A DNA stretch of 64,000 bases. Source: Cladorhizidae sp. MBARI D1340-BT2. Taxonomy: Eukaryota > Porifera > Demospongiae > Poecilosclerida > Cladorhizidae. Every line of letters begins with the position of its first letter. The stretch's first letter is position 1. Of the stretch, positions 35,401-46,007 are shown one piece after another. The notes under the pieces were generated by a model. The model saw only the letters and a program-made list of their open reading frames with translations, was not told the origin of the DNA and searched no databases. A program made the translations under genes and the position numbers. The stretch spans positions 42,848,509 through 42,912,508 of the forward strand of contig JAQNBH010000009.1 of the NCBI GenBank assembly GCA_028752905.1. Direction: 5' to 3'.

Positions 35401-38400
35401 CAACGGATGTGTTTGACTGCATTCATTTTTAAAGTCACAGCAAGAGTTTGGCTCTTATCAGGTGAGCACCATTGATATGCTAGAGCATTGTTGAATGCTG
35501 CTTTTGTTCCTCTAGCTTGCTAGTGTTTAGGCCCAAGACTAAAGCAGCCATTCTAGCATTTAGATGGCTAGTACCCTGATATTCTGAGCTCTTCCATGTT
35601 GCATTCTATATCATTTGCTTCTCACCTTCTTTTCTTTCTGTCCCAAGTTGGTGATGCTTGCCCCAAAACCTCACCATTTCAGCATGTGTGGTGGTTCTTT
35701 TCCAGTAGAGTAAGGTTCGATGCAGCCTCACTAGCAGATAGCTTGAGTTATGTCTCAGGGTGAGGAGTTCTAGCATAGCCTTTTGGTAATGTCTACCAAG
35801 TAGAGTTCTTTGTGGGGGATATATGTGCTAAAGTCGGGAAAGCGAAATTTGCAAAGCGAAGCCACAAATATATCCTCTACTGGCCCTAAATTACCTCCCA
35901 ACTGCTGAACAAACATCAAGAATGCATCCTTAGAAGACACTCCTTGTGATGCTGACAAGTCATCTGGTGTTGTGGCTCGCTACCCAAGACTGATCTCTGA
36001 CCTCAATCAATCATAGCTAATTAGGCCATGCACAGCATATGTCATGCATTGTCTTCATTGTGAAAGACCTCACACTGATTACTACATAGAAGGCGCACAC
36101 TCACAATATAAAACCCTGCCTGGTGTTATGAAACACACATTCAGAATTATAAAACAGCTAATATGTCGGCTTGGAAACGATTATTTAAACCAATGCATGA
36201 CTTTTGGGGGTTGATGCCAGAATGCTATAATGAGATTCATATGTAATAATCTCAACCCAACAATGCAAAGTTTGCCCACTGATTTTGAGACAAGCCACCA
36301 TGGAGCGTGCTGGAGTACAGCATCTGTTGGGTGCAGAGATGGAAGCTTACGGTGATCAAGCAGCAGCTGCAAGTCACCCATTTTGTTGCAAGAGGAGCCA
36401 AGCAGGAAACGTTGCGATTACCAACCTCGAGTGTCAGCCAACTTTTAGTAATTACTTCTCTCAAACAGACTGCAGTGCACATCCACTTATTGCTGGTCAA
36501 TTCATTATCACCTGAAGAAGGCCAAGCATGCCCACCAAAACGCTGGTTAAATAATCATTTCCAGGCTGATGTAAAGAGAATCTAACTGTCTATATGTGGC
36601 CAGCAATACTCATTGTGTGTTAGCTTTTTTTCTGCCAGCTTAAAATGACCAACCTTTCCAGCAACATGATGGGAGATGCTGAAGGATGGTCATATGTACC
36701 TGAAGTTAGCTATTCATGTACATGATGTCAATAGTCATCATTTTTGCGTGAACATGTACAGTGTGTGAAAACATAAATCCATGAAGAGAACTAATCTTTT
36801 GTGATTCTTTAACCCTCTCACCGGTAACTTTACAGAGGTTTTCCCCCCAAAATGAATGATTTTCTTAATATTTATTGTATTTAAAGACACGTGATGTAAA
36901 GTACCTAGCAACCATATATCAGGTGATAGCTAATGAGTGGATGAATATTGTAACAAAATTTGGTGGCCTAGCAATAAACCACAACATCGTGAATCTCATT
37001 ATAAGAACAGGAACTGTCACTAGCTTTCATTATTATGTCCACTAAGAATGTTTGTCCACTAAGAATGTTCAACAGTTTACTATTGCTCATTGAGTGACAG
37101 GTTATTAACTGGCATACGAAGAATATATTTTTGGCAAACATATGTATGAATATCATTATATCAAGCTAGAAACAACCACACCGATTACATGGAGCTGATT
37201 AGGAATGGGTACTTTCATCACCGACTCATCAGAGTCAGAAGGAGAGATGTTTGAAGGACCTAAATATATCAGAATAAATCTTATTATACCTAGATTATGT
37301 TACATGCATACCAGCAAGAGAGGTAACAGCAGGTGGGGCTAACAATGACAGATCTTGTCAGAGCTGCTAGCTCATTCACTTCAACCTCATGGCTTCCCAA
37401 GTAAGCAGGGGTATTTTCTTCATCTTCTTAAGAGCTATCACTCTCGGAGAGGCAAAAATCATTATAAAAAAGCTGACCGATAACTTCATCTCGAACCAAC
37501 ATCTATATTCCAAAACCGGAAGTGAAGTTTGACGTCACGTTTTTCATGGTTACCGACGTAATACATACGTTATATTTTAAACATTGATAGAGCAAAGCTT
37601 TAGGTATGCGAAAATATGTTGTTGTTTTTTTTCAGTGAGAAGTTAATTTTTTATTTTTATTTTAGTAGCGGTAATACCATTTCGCGCCTACAGGCGCTTA
37701 TGCCGGTGAGAGGGTTAATGGTGAGCTCCACCTCTATGTCAGTCTTGAAATAGAGAAAATGCCGGTTCAAATCCATCCTCTTCAAGGTCGAAGTTGAGGA
37801 AGACACAGGATGATGAGGTCATGGGTGTGGTTTTCAGGCTGAGAAGAAGTCAATGAAGTAATCTCCAAAAATGGTGTCATTTCTATGAAGACAGACAGCT
37901 CAGAGCTATGGCTACTGAAGGCTCATCTCCTGCATGCAACTAGCTCATAGCTCAAGTGCTTGTGCACATTGAGCAAAATAGTGAAGCTCAATATTAGCCA
38001 AGAAGCGAGCTTATAGTGCTCATCTTCAGAAGCAGAGTTGATCCGGCCATCCTGAAATGACAATTCTGCACAGCATGATCAGATGCTCTAGTTTCCGAGA
38101 CATGCACACATACATATGTCTACTTAAACACGCTTGTTAGTTCAGAAGCACCCACTATTGTGATTTGAGATTGAATGAGTTCCACTCTATTGCAGGTGGA
38201 TGCATCACAAAGAGTTATGGGTTTTACTTGAGTGACAGGCAGGGTTGTCTGTGGACATACAATCTACTACTACTTACTACACAGTAAAGCATGGGCATGT
38301 AGATGTGTTGATAGAAGTAACGTGGTAGCCATTTCTGGTTCCACTTTATCCGCCGGATATCAGCAGCATCCTACAGCAGCAACAATCATGGCATCAAGAG

Positions 38401-41400
38401 AGAGAGAGGCAGGAGAGAAAGGAGAGGGAGAGAGAAAGGGATTAGGGGAGAAGAAAGAGTGAAGAGAGGGAAAGGAAGAGAGAAAGAGAGGACTAGATAC
38501 GAGAGAGGAAAGATAGAGAGTGGAGGAGAGCAGAACGAAAGAGGAGATATGAGAGAAAATACATGATGGATTATCCACTCACGTTTGAAGCAGTGACAAT
38601 GTCGGGATCTGCCCCATCGATGTTGGTGTAAGGATGGTGTCCCAGTACGTGCTGGTGCTTCCAAGCATACATTGATGCCCCATGGTAGAAATCATGGACA
38701 GAGCCAACGGCTTTCCAGACCCATGGCTTATGAGTGATGGCAAAGTGACTGAAAGAGGCCGGAGAAAAATAAGAGAATAAGGAAGATGAGAAAAAGGGGG
38801 AATGGATAAAGATTGGAGGGTCAAAAGGAGGAGGAAGAAGAATGAAGGGATGGACAGAGGGGGGAGGAAAAATGGATGATGGATGGGGGAGGAAGAGGGA
38901 GGGATAAAGGAGGGAGGAAGAGGGAGGGATAAAGGAGGGAGGTGGAGGGAGGGAGGAAGGTGGAGGGAGGGAGGGAGGAAGGTGGAGGGGAGGGAGGGAG
39001 GAAGGTGGAGGGAGGAACGTGGAGGGAGGGAGGAAGGTGGAGGGAGGGAGGAACGTGGAGGGAGGGAGGAACGTGGAGGGAGGGAGGAAGGTGGAGGGAG
39101 GGAGGAAGGTGGAGGGAGGGAGGAAGGTGGAGGGAGGGAGGAAGGTGGAGGGAGGGAGGAAGGTGGAGGGAGGGAGGAAGGTGGAGGGAGGGAGGAAGGT
39201 GGATGGAGGGAGGAAGGTGGAGGGAGGGAGGAAGATGGAGGAAGGTGGAGGGAGGGAGGAAGGTGGAGGGAGGGAGGAAGGTGGAGGGAGGGAGGAAGGT
39301 GGAGGGAGGGAGGAAGGTGGAGGGAGGGAGGAAGGTGGAGGGAGGGAGGAAGGTGGAGGGAGGGAAGGTGGAGGGAGGGAGGAAGGTGGAGGGAGGGAGG
39401 AAGGTGGAGGGAGGGAGGGAGGAAGGTAGAGGGAAGGGGGAAAGTGGAGCGAGAAAGGTGGAGGAAGAGGATGAGGAGAGAAGGAGGACAAAAAAGTGTA
39501 CATGTAAAATGTTCCTCCGCACCTGGCATCATGTGTGATGGTCATGGCCACTAGAGCTGAAAAGACACCCCATACCATTGCACTAGGGATAGCCAAGAAA
39601 TAGTTCCTATGGAAATGTATCTAAATACAAGCAGGAGAGAGAGAGTTGGAAGAAGTGGTACAGGAAATACATACAATAATAATAGATGACTTACTGTGCC
39701 ATACCAGCCTAGGTTAGCTACGATGAAGAACACCAAATAGCGCAGGAACATCCAGTAATCAATCTTGGGATCCTAAAGTAACCACAATAATTACGCCATC
39801 ACACGACAGCCACATGATCACGCTCACAATGTTGTTGTCTTTGAAGAATGTGTTCACTCTTTTCTTCAATTCGAAATAAAATTCGCTGGAAAAATAATTT
39901 TTTTAATTTTAATATTTCCCACAATAAGAGCTTAAATTTTACCTCTTGTTCGGGAATACGGGTAGCTCATTGTCAACCAGCTCTCCCACGTAAAACTTCT
40001 CAAGGATTCTACAAGCATACCACCAGGACATCTCAATCACACACACACACACACATCGTAACCATATGACATCACTCTATTATGTGGCATTTCCTTGTCA
40101 GTTCTTTTGAATTTGGAGATGCATATTCAGACTTTGAACGGCTGCATGCACGAGGTGCTTAACAAATATTACTGTGGCTAATACAAATGAAAACTGGCTT
40201 AGTAAGAGGGCGCAGACTTGACGCATTGACCTTCCAAACACATACTTAATTTGCCAAGTTTGGTAAAGATCCAGCAAGCCGTTAACCTTGACCTTTCAAA
40301 CACATACTTCATCTGCTAAATTTGGTCAAGATCCGTTTTTGAGCCTGACCTTTAACCGTGCCCTTTCAAGTCAATGAGTTGCTCATTGGTACATATTTAA
40401 TCTGCTTAGCAAAGATCATTTTCTACCCTTGACCTTTGACATCCCTTGACCTTTGACATCACACAATTTAATCAATCACTTGTTCCTTGGTGCATATATT
40501 TGGTCAAGATCGTGTGCACACGCACACACACACAAATGATGATGCAAGAGCGAAAACAAACTGCCACACACTGCTGTGGGCAGAGTAATGACGTTCACCT
40601 TTCCTCTCAAACCTAGTCACGCACACTCACTTGTAGATGTCGAAGGAATGGTATGATTCAAACAGCTGAGTGATGTCTCGCCCCGCCCCCATCATGATCT
40701 GCTCCATCCCTCCAGGATGCCGAGCAACAAACTTGCTCACATCATAGACCTGGAGTGTGTTGATACACATTCATCAGATAGGATACACATTCATCAGATC
40801 AATACACATTAATCAGATACGATACACATTTATCAGATACTATACACATTTATCAGATACGATACACATTACAATACATATTATCAGCTACGATATACAC
40901 AACCACTTTTTTATTTATTAGCGAGCTAAGCAAGCCTCACACACAATTGTTGACAGCACTGCAAGTTGCATTCCGATTTAACGTTTCCCATCTACCTATC
41001 ATTATATATCTTGTCATCCGTCTAAAATATGATCAAATGGTCCCAAGATAAAAAAGGTTTGTTTGTGGCAAGAGAATCTTTTTTGTGGTCAGACTGGTTA
41101 CGTTAAACTCTTCAGCCAGCCTATGTCAGTATCATGTTTGGGGGTGAACTGGTACCAGAAGAGAATACATTGGTTGTGAACATGACCATACCCTTTTGAC
41201 ACGCATGGGTGCTTGTGTCCCAACTAAAATTACTGTTGCTCTTAATCAAGTCTTAGCTCAGATGTAAAAAATAAAGGTACACGTTTAAATCCCACCTTGC
41301 CACGGACAGCAACATGAGCATTCTCAGGTTTGTTGAGTTGGCTCAGCTCCTTCCACGTAAATTTCCTAACTGGTACTTCTTCAGTTCTACTTCTTCCTGC

Positions 41401-41499
41401 AACACAGTCTTCACCCACATCTTCAGTTTTGCTGGACGCAGCAACACTCATTTCACTCCGTTCTGCAACATTCTCTTCACTCATGGGTGGTGGAGGCAT
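30430..41499 (-). CDS. Front-end fatty acid desaturase with N-terminal cytochrome b5, 13 exons
   Basis: Minus-strand exons: 41296-41499, 40631-40749, 39943-40008, 39828-39885, 39695-39772, 39523-39620, 38583-38748, 38278-38370, 33172-33226, 32855-32973, 32698-32778, 32330-32376, 30430-30700 (stop 30430-30432). All introns are GT-AG and phases match throughout: 1455 nt, 484 aa. Cytochrome b5 (about 42-115) has HPGG at 79-82 and a second heme His at 102. Desaturase boxes: HDASH 205-209, HVLGHH 241-246, QTTHH 423-427. Hydrophobic stretches (FLRYLVFFIVANLGW, AIPSAMVWGVFSALVAM, VLVNLIAEVLGSYWLALIF) fit an ER membrane enzyme. The family inserts a double bond between an existing one and the carboxyl end of polyunsaturated acyl chains (delta-4/5/6/8), receiving electrons through its own b5 domain. 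Gln as first residue of box III is typical; TT before HH is unusual. Regiochemistry cannot be read from sequence; a delta-5 role is a guess. Introns 7-12 carry most of the repeats in this region. Confidence 0.93.
30781..31023. mobile_element. Small insertion: head-to-head hammerhead-like repeats, 9-bp TSD
   Basis: A 243-bp insertion bounded by identical 9-bp GTAATAAAG at 30772-30780 and 31024-31032. It contains copy B (minus, about 30895-30831) and copy C (plus, about 30955-31022) of the dispersed hammerhead-like repeat, arranged with tails pointing outward. Copy B reads TTGATGA...TTTGAAACC; copy C reads CCTGAGG, the perfect hairpin GGCTAGA/TCTAGTC, then GAAATGTC. It lies in the last desaturase intron, 80 bases from the acceptor of exon 13. 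No coding capacity. Confidence 0.7.
31458..31702. repeat. 35-bp minisatellite, 7 copies
   Basis: Seven tandem copies of a 35-bp unit (AGACCCTGAAGTATCTGCCA then CTTTTAAATATATGA) with one to three differences each, in the last desaturase intron. No spacers or palindromic repeats, so not a CRISPR-type array. Confidence 0.9.
31871..32070. repeat. 92-bp direct repeat, about 2.2 copies
   Basis: Two adjacent units start TTTCTTTGCTRCTGTTCCTG and end CCTGGACGGA; a third begins at about 32050. Internal differences (GGAAAAGGAAAGC against GGAAGCTCTTAAATAGC) show older divergence. Lies in the last desaturase intron. Confidence 0.8.
32378..32412. repeat. (TG)n microsatellite forming a splice acceptor tract
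   Basis: About 17 TG dinucleotides on the plus strand. In the sense of the minus-strand desaturase this is (AC)n ending CAG directly at exon 12, so the repeat itself provides the tract before the AG. Confidence 0.9.
33288..33430. repeat. Tandem repeat, 3 copies
   Basis: Three successive units contain GCTA.AACTAGGGCA.AGC, AAAGAGGA and CATGT.AACTGTTAGG, with small length differences. They lie in desaturase intron 8. Confidence 0.75.
33651..34240 (+). mobile_element. Short piggyBac derivative (MITE-like), 590 bp
   Basis: Flanked by TTAA at 33647-33650 and 34241-34244. Left end CCGTTTCACCGCCATAAG; the complement of the right end starts CTCTTTCACCACC. Hairpin GCGCC-TACA-GGCGC at 33668-33681. No transposase can be read; a frame starting near 33863 is unrelated. 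A non-autonomous member of the same group as the elements at 10.4, 36.8 and 62.9 kb, in desaturase intron 8. Confidence 0.75.
34430..35116. mobile_element. Foldback repeat with about 70-85 bp inverted ends
   Basis: 34430-34499 is the approximate reverse complement of 35038-35116: shared words GCAAACC, GCTAGCGAGGCT.CTTCTAG.CCTACTC, GCTGAAG.G.AGAGATTTA. A related single copy lies at about 13060-13130. Between the ends is a tandem repeat (34808-35035). Read outward from either end, the arms resemble the start of a Ser-rich reading frame, so they could be two inverted 5' ends of an unidentified element. Confidence 0.5.
34808..35035. repeat. 58-bp tandem repeat, about 4 copies
   Basis: Units contain GCAACACAAT.TGACAACAGT and ACTACTAGCTACATTAGACC then TCACCTAAG; copies 1-2 are nearly identical and copies 3-4 decayed. 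Located inside the foldback repeat. Confidence 0.85.
36813..37714 (-). mobile_element. piggyBac derivative with decayed N-terminal exon, 902 bp
   Basis: Flanked by TTAA at 36809-36812 and 37715-37718. Ends: CCCTCTCACCGG on the left; the complement of the right end is CCCTCTCACCGGCATAAG. Hairpin GCGCC/GGCGC at 37684-37697. On the minus strand from about 37503 it encodes VRDEVIGQLFYNDFCLSESD, a stop, then EDEE..PAYLGS, which aligns with the N-terminal frame of the element at 63.1 kb (RDEALRFLFEDDFGLSE..., AYLGS). The catalytic core is absent. Lies in desaturase intron 8, same orientation as the gene. Confidence 0.8.
38395..38565. repeat. Polypurine tract in desaturase intron 7
   Basis: Almost pure A/G on the plus strand (GAGAGAGAGGCAGGAGAGAA-type). 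In the gene's sense this is C/U-rich and sits between the exon 7 donor and exon 8. Confidence 0.8.
38880..39450. repeat. G-rich 18-bp minisatellite (GGAGGGAGGAAGGT)n
   Basis: About 28-30 copies of an 18-bp GGTGGAGGGAGGGAGGAA unit with few variants, in desaturase intron 6, about 130 bases before exon 7. The plus strand carries runs of GGG suited to G-quadruplexes, and the mirror-symmetric polypurine character also permits triplex DNA. Large ORFs on both strands through this block are artefacts. Confidence 0.95.
40759..40905. repeat. 19-20 bp tandem repeat in desaturase intron 1
   Basis: About seven copies of GATACACATTYATCAGATA-like units with point changes, directly behind the acceptor of exon 2. 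Confidence 0.8.
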
Positions 41500-43440
41500 A
41501 TTTGCTCAGGAACTCTGTTAGGACCTTTCTAGAAACACCTCCGTCGTTCGAGTGCGGTTGAAAGTTGAAACAAGTAGTGCCGAAATCACCTGATTTATGA
41601 CTTAGCGCCTGTGGTACAGGATTAATGTTACGGGTCAAAGTTCATGTGCTTAATGCGCCCGCGCAGTACCCATGAATTTTAGCCGCGCAGTCCCCACGAG
41701 ACCGCAGCTATTTTGAGATGTCATCAGTTCACAAACTTGACCCAAAAAATATTCGAAATTAAGTATTTATCTATCAATCAAGCAATACTTAAAAAATGAT
41801 GAACATCTCAGGAAAGGAACATCTCGGGGAAAGGAACATCTCGGGGAAAGGAACATGGCAAATTTCTATCTTGAACAAGTGTAAATGCTCCAAATATAAA
41901 AAATCAAAATGACTTGAATGTTGACAATGGGCCATCTTCCATTACTTCAGGATATGTGAGAGAGTTAGGGGTTGCAATAGGATAGGTAACCTTCCAGTGG
42001 TAGGAAGTAGTACTGCAATACAACGGGACCTGGTATATAGAAAGTAGCAAGTGCCATCAGTTCAACTTGAGTGCACCATTTATTTGGATGCTGAATGTGG
42101 TCTTCAAATGACGACTTGTTGAGAGGGGGAGGAGTCGCTTTTCAATGTGTGAGTTTGATTAAGATTTTCAAATCTCAATAACATTGTTCGGACATCACAT
42201 TCAGTGCCTAAAAGATGGCATGAAAAAGTTCAGAAGAAGCAGTTTTCATCCATTGCTGCGTTCCTTATCTAGTGTGGGTACATAGTGTGGGTAGTGCTGA
42301 CTTGAGTGATAAACACTGAACAGTTTCTTCTTGTTGTCCAACACTTCTGATGCTGTGGTGTTTGGACAAGAAACTGTTCAGGTGCTAACTCAGGAGAGGA
42401 ATCTTCAAGAATCAAATCTTTCTCCAGTTGCTTCCCTGCACTTGAGTCAGAACTAGCCACACTAGATTATGGCAAGGTTATACATTAGCCTTCAGTAATT
42501 AGCTAATAGCTATATCTTAGATCACCAAGATAGTTTACACCCTGTAACCAACGAAATGCCTCTAAACTAACATTTTTATATTATTATTTTATTCATTTTT
42601 TATGGAAAAAGATCATACTCATAGCCAAGAGGCTAATATGAAGAGTAAAAATAAGGTAAACAAATACATGGAGGAATATGTTAAGTTGATTATAGTTAAG
42701 TAGTTAAAGTCTAAGTGATGATAATGGTGTTGAATATAGTAAAATTGTCCGAGTGTCTTTAAGGGGTCAGATGGGCAAAAAATAAAATAAAAAATAAAAA
42801 ATAATAACTCCTCTCTCTTGTTTGCTCCTGTCTCTTGTTTGGAATAAACAAAATTTTTGTATGATGTGTACCTATACAATGAACTATATACCTTCTGGTA
42901 TATACTGTGATAGCCACCCAGCTCCAACTGATCCAGACTTAAGTGACCTTTTGTGGTTTGGCCAGGACAGTCATATTTGGAGTAGTGTTTACTTTAGGGT
43001 TTCACACTTAGGAAATTAGCAAATACGAGTTTTTGTGAAAAGGTGTGTTTGATTATTTTTAATGATTTTTTTAGTCATGAAAAATATTTTCTGTACTATA
43101 TATATATTCTAAAGCCAATTCAAATATACTTGCTTAAAATGAAAAAACTAAGAATGTCATTACGTAGATCTCATTGAGAGGAACCAGAATATATACTTCT
43201 TTACTCCAAGTATAAAGCAGGGAGATCCGTCCTAAGGCCAAAAAATCCCTTTTCGGGAATAAGGCATTTATAAGAAAGGTAGTTCAATCATTGAACTAAA
43301 TGTTTGAAAAGGGAGGAATATACCGACAAAAATCATCCAAAATGACACATACCAACAAACTATGGCACTATACACCAGAACACAACACATACAAGAGTAA
43401 CTAAACTGTTTTTTTCCTCTTCCCTAATCCTGGCTCGTGA
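41500..43440. other. Upstream of desaturase; no gene seen
   Basis: 41640-41710 is relatively CpG-rich (GCGCCCGCGCAGT...), next to the desaturase start, and may hold its promoter. Three copies of a GGAAAGGAACATCTCGGG unit lie at about 41810-41860. A hairpin at 42316-42381 is listed separately. A KGSDGQ-like LINE 3' motif lies near 42760 (TTTAAGGGGTCAGATGGGCAAAA, also at about 47010 reversed). No exon could be supported. Confidence 0.4.
42316..42381. repeat. Hairpin, 14 bp plus 9 bp stems
   Basis: CTGAACAGTTTCTT (42316-42329) pairs perfectly with 42368-42381. After an asymmetric bulge, GTCCAACAC pairs with GTGTTTGGAC (42358-42367) with one extra base. Function unknown. Confidence 0.65.
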
Positions 43441-43485
43441 TTCATGGGTCGCTTGCCAGTTCCCCTGCTAGGTCCTGGATGGTTG

Positions 43486-45411
43486 CTAGTCTGGCTGATT
43501 GCTAGGGCATGGGGTAACAGTGTCAAAAGCACCAGCAGCATGCATAACACTCTCACTCCTCGGCTGCTGATCCTCAAACCTTTTCCTCACCCGCCTGGCC
43601 CTTCTCCTCAAAGTTTTGGCTCGCTCCGTTGCCCTGTATCTTGCCTTCTTCATCCTAGCAACATCCCTGCTCTGGAGACAGCCTGATGCAATGGGAGTAA
43701 GCTGTAATGCTAGCTTATCACCAATGGTCTTCCAGGAACTCTGGCCATCATTCCAGGAGCACACAGCCAGAGCACAGGCAGTATCAACTGCTGTCTTTCC
43801 TAAATGCAATATCTTAGGACACATATTCCACACTATAGAATGCAAGGACTCATTTGCATTCTGTGTGCAACCATCCACGCACTTCTCAAGAAGTGCCCTA
43901 CTTCCCAGGCGGGCATAAATCGGTTTCAAAAGCTTAACAATGGCTTCTGGAATGGGGGTGTGCTTGTGATGATAGTCTTCATGCCGTGCCTGAGCCACTT
44001 GGTATTTGCACCAAGAGGCCTCTCCAGTTAGGCAAAGGTGGTGACGGCTCTCGTCAGTGGAATTCAAGTGGAGTAGGGTCGCTTGAACAGACTTAATCAT
44101 TCTATCCAGATCCCCAACACTCTTCCTGATCGCATCTCCATAGAAGTTTTGGAGAGAATTAATCAGGGTGTCTGTCAAGCGTCCTACTCCACCAATGGTC
44201 TTTCCATCTGAGAGCTTCTCGCCTCGATGCCTTTTCTTCAGCTCTCGAAGTGCCGTTCCCATCCTCTTCTGCACATGCCCAATGCAGTCGCTTTTCTTCA
44301 CCAAACAATCTGACCCGTATGGCTTTAGTTCAAGGATAAGGGAGTGGGACCTGCTGTCACCATCAGCAATCAGATACTTGTACCTGATCATGTGATCCAA
44401 GGACCAACTAAACATCTCAACTGTGCCATGTGTCCATGCCCCCTGAACTGCCGCTGTAGTTGGCAGAACAGACATGGCTGTCTTTCCAGGTCGAGTACTC
44501 TTAGGCTAGTCTTGTCCTTCCTCTCCCATCTCTTGCATCCTGAACAGTGCTTACACAGCACAGTGTAGTCCACCACCTTGCCAGTCTCATAGGCAATCAC
44601 AAATACAGCCCCATACAGTGAGTTGAAGCCACGCTTTTGCCATGTGCCATCGCAGCTGATGAGGATGTCTACAACATCACCAGGTTGTGCATCTATGTCA
44701 TAGTACTGCCTGATCTCGTCGCGAGCTTGCTTCATGCTCTCGTGAGCCTGAAGGATGCTCTTCACATTAACATCTTGAGCATGGTCGGCATACACACTCT
44801 TTGACACGGAGGGAGGCAAGTCTTGCATGCAGTGCAACAGGAGAAAGTTCCACCAGCACACTTGTTGGCAAGAACTGACCTCACATTGAGTGCATATTTT
44901 TTGGAGGAACCTACAGTAGTCTTGAATGTAATGGAGTCTTGCCAGAGCAGCTATTACAAAAGAGGTATGGGTGGGTCACCAATCCCATCCTTCTATGGAA
45001 CTCCTCCCACACTTCCACTGGTCCACCACCACACTTGTTACAGCTACACCGTTCCAGCAAAGCTGCCTGGAGACCATCCCATTCCAGCACTCTCAACCCA
45101 GTCTCACTCAGAGACTCATAGTCCTCCTCATACTCCAGCTCACTACTGTCATCATCATCACCTTTAGCGAATGAGAGGTATGATGACTTACTAAGTTTCT
45201 TCTCACTAGCCGTGGGACCAGAGAAGATTGGAATGGATAGAGTGGCTGAAGTGGAAGGTGTTGATGCTACTGGCAAAGGAACTGGACTGGCCTGAGATAA
45301 TGAGACAGGCAAAAGTGACGACACTGCAGTCTTAGCTGAGGCTTCCCTGGTGGGAGGCTTGCGCTTCTTCCTTCGGATGGTACGGTGTTTTGTTCCAGCC
45401 ATCCTAGACAA
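43486..45411 (-). mobile_element. Mutator-like (MULE-type) transposase, frameshifted
   Basis: Minus strand. 45411-44911: basic start, Ser/Pro-rich segment, acidic patch, then CSCNKCGG...CNSC zinc-binding residues. 44861-44520: DLPPSVSKSVYADH, then DILISCDGTWQKRGF with the first catalytic Asp. 44475-43486: YLIADGDSRS (second acidic motif), CIGHVQKRMGTALRELKK, CTQNANESLHSIVW (catalytic Glu region) and a basic C-terminus. This matches the Mutator-like transposase domain widespread in invertebrates. At least three frameshifts lie near 44860-44910 and 44455-44510 (WKDSHVCSANYSGS is readable in a third frame). No TIRs or 9-bp duplications found. Confidence 0.85.
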
Positions 45412-45604
45412 GAAAAACTAACTAACACAGGGGTGTAGATAGAATGGTCAGGATGGGGAGGGGGCTCAAGATATTTTCTTGTGTTGCATGAAAATGGCAA
45501 TATTAAACAGCAGATGCTCTGTATTGCTAACAATACAATCATTAGCTAGCCTCATTGCACTGACTCAGTAACAGCATTTTATTATTAATTCTGAGGGGAA
45601 GGTG

Positions 45605-45630
45605 GTTAGCCCCCCCCCCCCCCCCCCCAT
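45605..45630. repeat. Poly-C tract
   Basis: A run of about 20 cytosines upstream of the MULE start; possible assembly-uncertain homopolymer. Confidence 0.9.
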
Positions 45631-46007
45631 CCCTTCACTACACCCTTGTAACATGAACACCCTTGTAACATGAATAACTCATCTTCTCTTTAGGTTTGTA
45701 GTGGCCTTACAATTTATATCTGGTAAGAGGTCGACAAAATAATTTTTCTAGAGCATGCCATGGCAGGTCATTAGCAGCTAGTACAGCCTAATGAACCCAC
45801 TCTATAATTGAAGAGTACAGGTTTAAGTTCAATTTAAAGCACTTCAAGTCTAACCACTCCAGAAATACCCTTACCTAGAGCTACCTAACCCACAGTTTTT
45901 TTAGGGCCTGTTTAGCATACATACACCTATGATAATATGTTTAACATCACATAAGAGCAGACAGAGAGATTGATCTTTTAAGCTATTTATCAAGTTCATA
46001 CAATAAA

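Noticed and set aside
35480..35960. Minus-strand FVQQLGGNLGPVEDIFVASLC frame as a second copy of the DPDVLVILL family
   Set aside because: The resemblance to that family's C-terminal part is too weak to support without a search.
38571..39596. Large overlapping ORFs (up to 341 aa) on both strands through the GGAGGGAGGAAGGT array
   Set aside because: They are artefacts of an 18-bp repeat that stays open in several frames. Only the two ends of one frame overlap real desaturase exons 6 and 7, and those are separated by the repeat intron.
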